The notes under the pieces: model-generated | Seen by the model: only the letters and a program-made list of their open reading frames with translations | Told to the model about the DNA's origin: nothing | The model's database searches: none | Assembly (NCBI GenBank): GCA_910579055.1 | Contig: CAJTSU010000204.1 | Coordinates: forward strand, 1-5,277 | DNA length: 5,277 nt | Origin: an uncultured Mailhella sp. | Lineage (GTDB): Bacteria; Desulfobacterota; Desulfovibrionia; Desulfovibrionales; Desulfovibrionaceae | Direction: 5' to 3' | Translations under genes and position numbers: made by a program | Shown: positions 5,101 to 5,277 of the stretch, one piece after another | How positions within the stretch are numbered: the first letter of the stretch is position 1 | Layout of the letters: each line of letters opens with the position of its first letter

Positions 5101-5181
5101 GAAGGCGCAAGAGAGCCTGCCGTGGGTATACATGCTGCCTTATCTCTGCTGTCGCCATTCGTAAGGATCCTTCGTCGCCTA
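5101..5181 (+). repeat. Dispersed intergenic repeat, copy B
   Basis: This is the second copy of the element at 854-932, in the same orientation. The 44-bp right part differs at a single base, and the left part is more diverged. In this copy the centre is the perfect palindrome AAGGATCCTT (5163-5172). The right edge coincides with the stop codon of the possible minus-strand gene that continues off the window. Confidence 0.85.
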
Positions 5182-5277
5182 GAGTATTTTGCGATTGAAA
5201 GTATCTGCCAGCCAGGATCCTGTGTTCTGGCGCGCAGGTTTCACGCCTGAAGCCGGAGTTTGCTCCGCTGTCCATGC
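5179..5277 (-). CDS. Possible C-terminus of a gene running off the window
   Basis: Reading in from the right edge on the minus strand, an uninterrupted frame of 32 codons ends SWLADTFNRKIL and TAG (5181-5179). The composition looks protein-like and the frame has no start, so it could be the tail of a gene lying mainly outside the window. No family can be named. The TAG lies exactly at the edge of repeat copy B. A rival frame starting at an ATG at 5275 also runs through this DNA into the repeat, so confidence is low. Confidence 0.3.
   Translation of the reverse strand, partial: AWTAEQTPASGVKPARQNTGSWLADTFNRKIL

Noticed and set aside
5042..5275. Minus-strand 77-codon frame sharing a GDEG-LRMATAEIR peptide with the frame at 622-1035
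   Set aside because: The shared peptide simply reflects the near-identical repeat DNA. There are too few differences to show coding constraint.
1..5277. CRISPR array, tRNA or rRNA genes, complete insertion sequence
   Set aside because: No regularly spaced repeats, no tRNA cloverleaf apart from the tmRNA ends, no rRNA signature and no transposase frame were seen on either strand.

Overview
The window looks chromosomal, from a moderately GC-rich Gram-negative bacterium. The best guess is a Desulfovibrio-type sulfate reducer (Desulfobacterota). The guess rests on the tmRNA tag ANNDYDYALAA, the style of the L13 and S9 proteins, and a dispersed intergenic repeat that I associate with that group. 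No database search was possible, so the taxonomy is an inference.

Left part (1-1104). A complete tmRNA gene (ssrA, minus strand, 333-709) is followed by a strong intrinsic terminator and then by a 32-codon stub of what looks like a tyrosine-recombinase (integrase) N-terminus. Three copies of an 8-bp motif lie between the stub and the terminator. The 3' end of ssrA is a classic integration target, so this is probably the worn edge of an integrated element. About 400 bp with no supportable gene lie upstream of ssrA and hold copy A of an ~80-bp repeat.

Middle part (1105-3629). A TTGACA promoter is overlaid by a palindromic site that occurs three times. It drives a probable two-gene unit: a 45-residue unknown small protein whose TGA overlaps the ATG of an exported metallo-beta-lactamase-fold protein with altered metal-ligand motifs. 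A GC-rich hairpin ends this unit. A possible gene scrap follows, and then, on the minus strand, a 420-residue YfbR-like HD-domain phosphohydrolase that appears to be an internal duplication with a degenerate first half.

Right part (3630-5277). The housekeeping rplM-rpsI operon (ribosomal proteins L13 and S9) has its own promoter, an 11-nt gene spacing and two terminator hairpins. Beyond it lies a hairpin-rich noncoding stretch that ends in copy B of the repeat. The edge of copy B coincides with the stop codon of a possible minus-strand gene running off the window.

Translation quality control (tmRNA) and ribosome assembly (L13, S9) are the core functions. The small-ORF/MBL unit looks like a separately regulated accessory function, and the HD protein probably acts on nucleotides.
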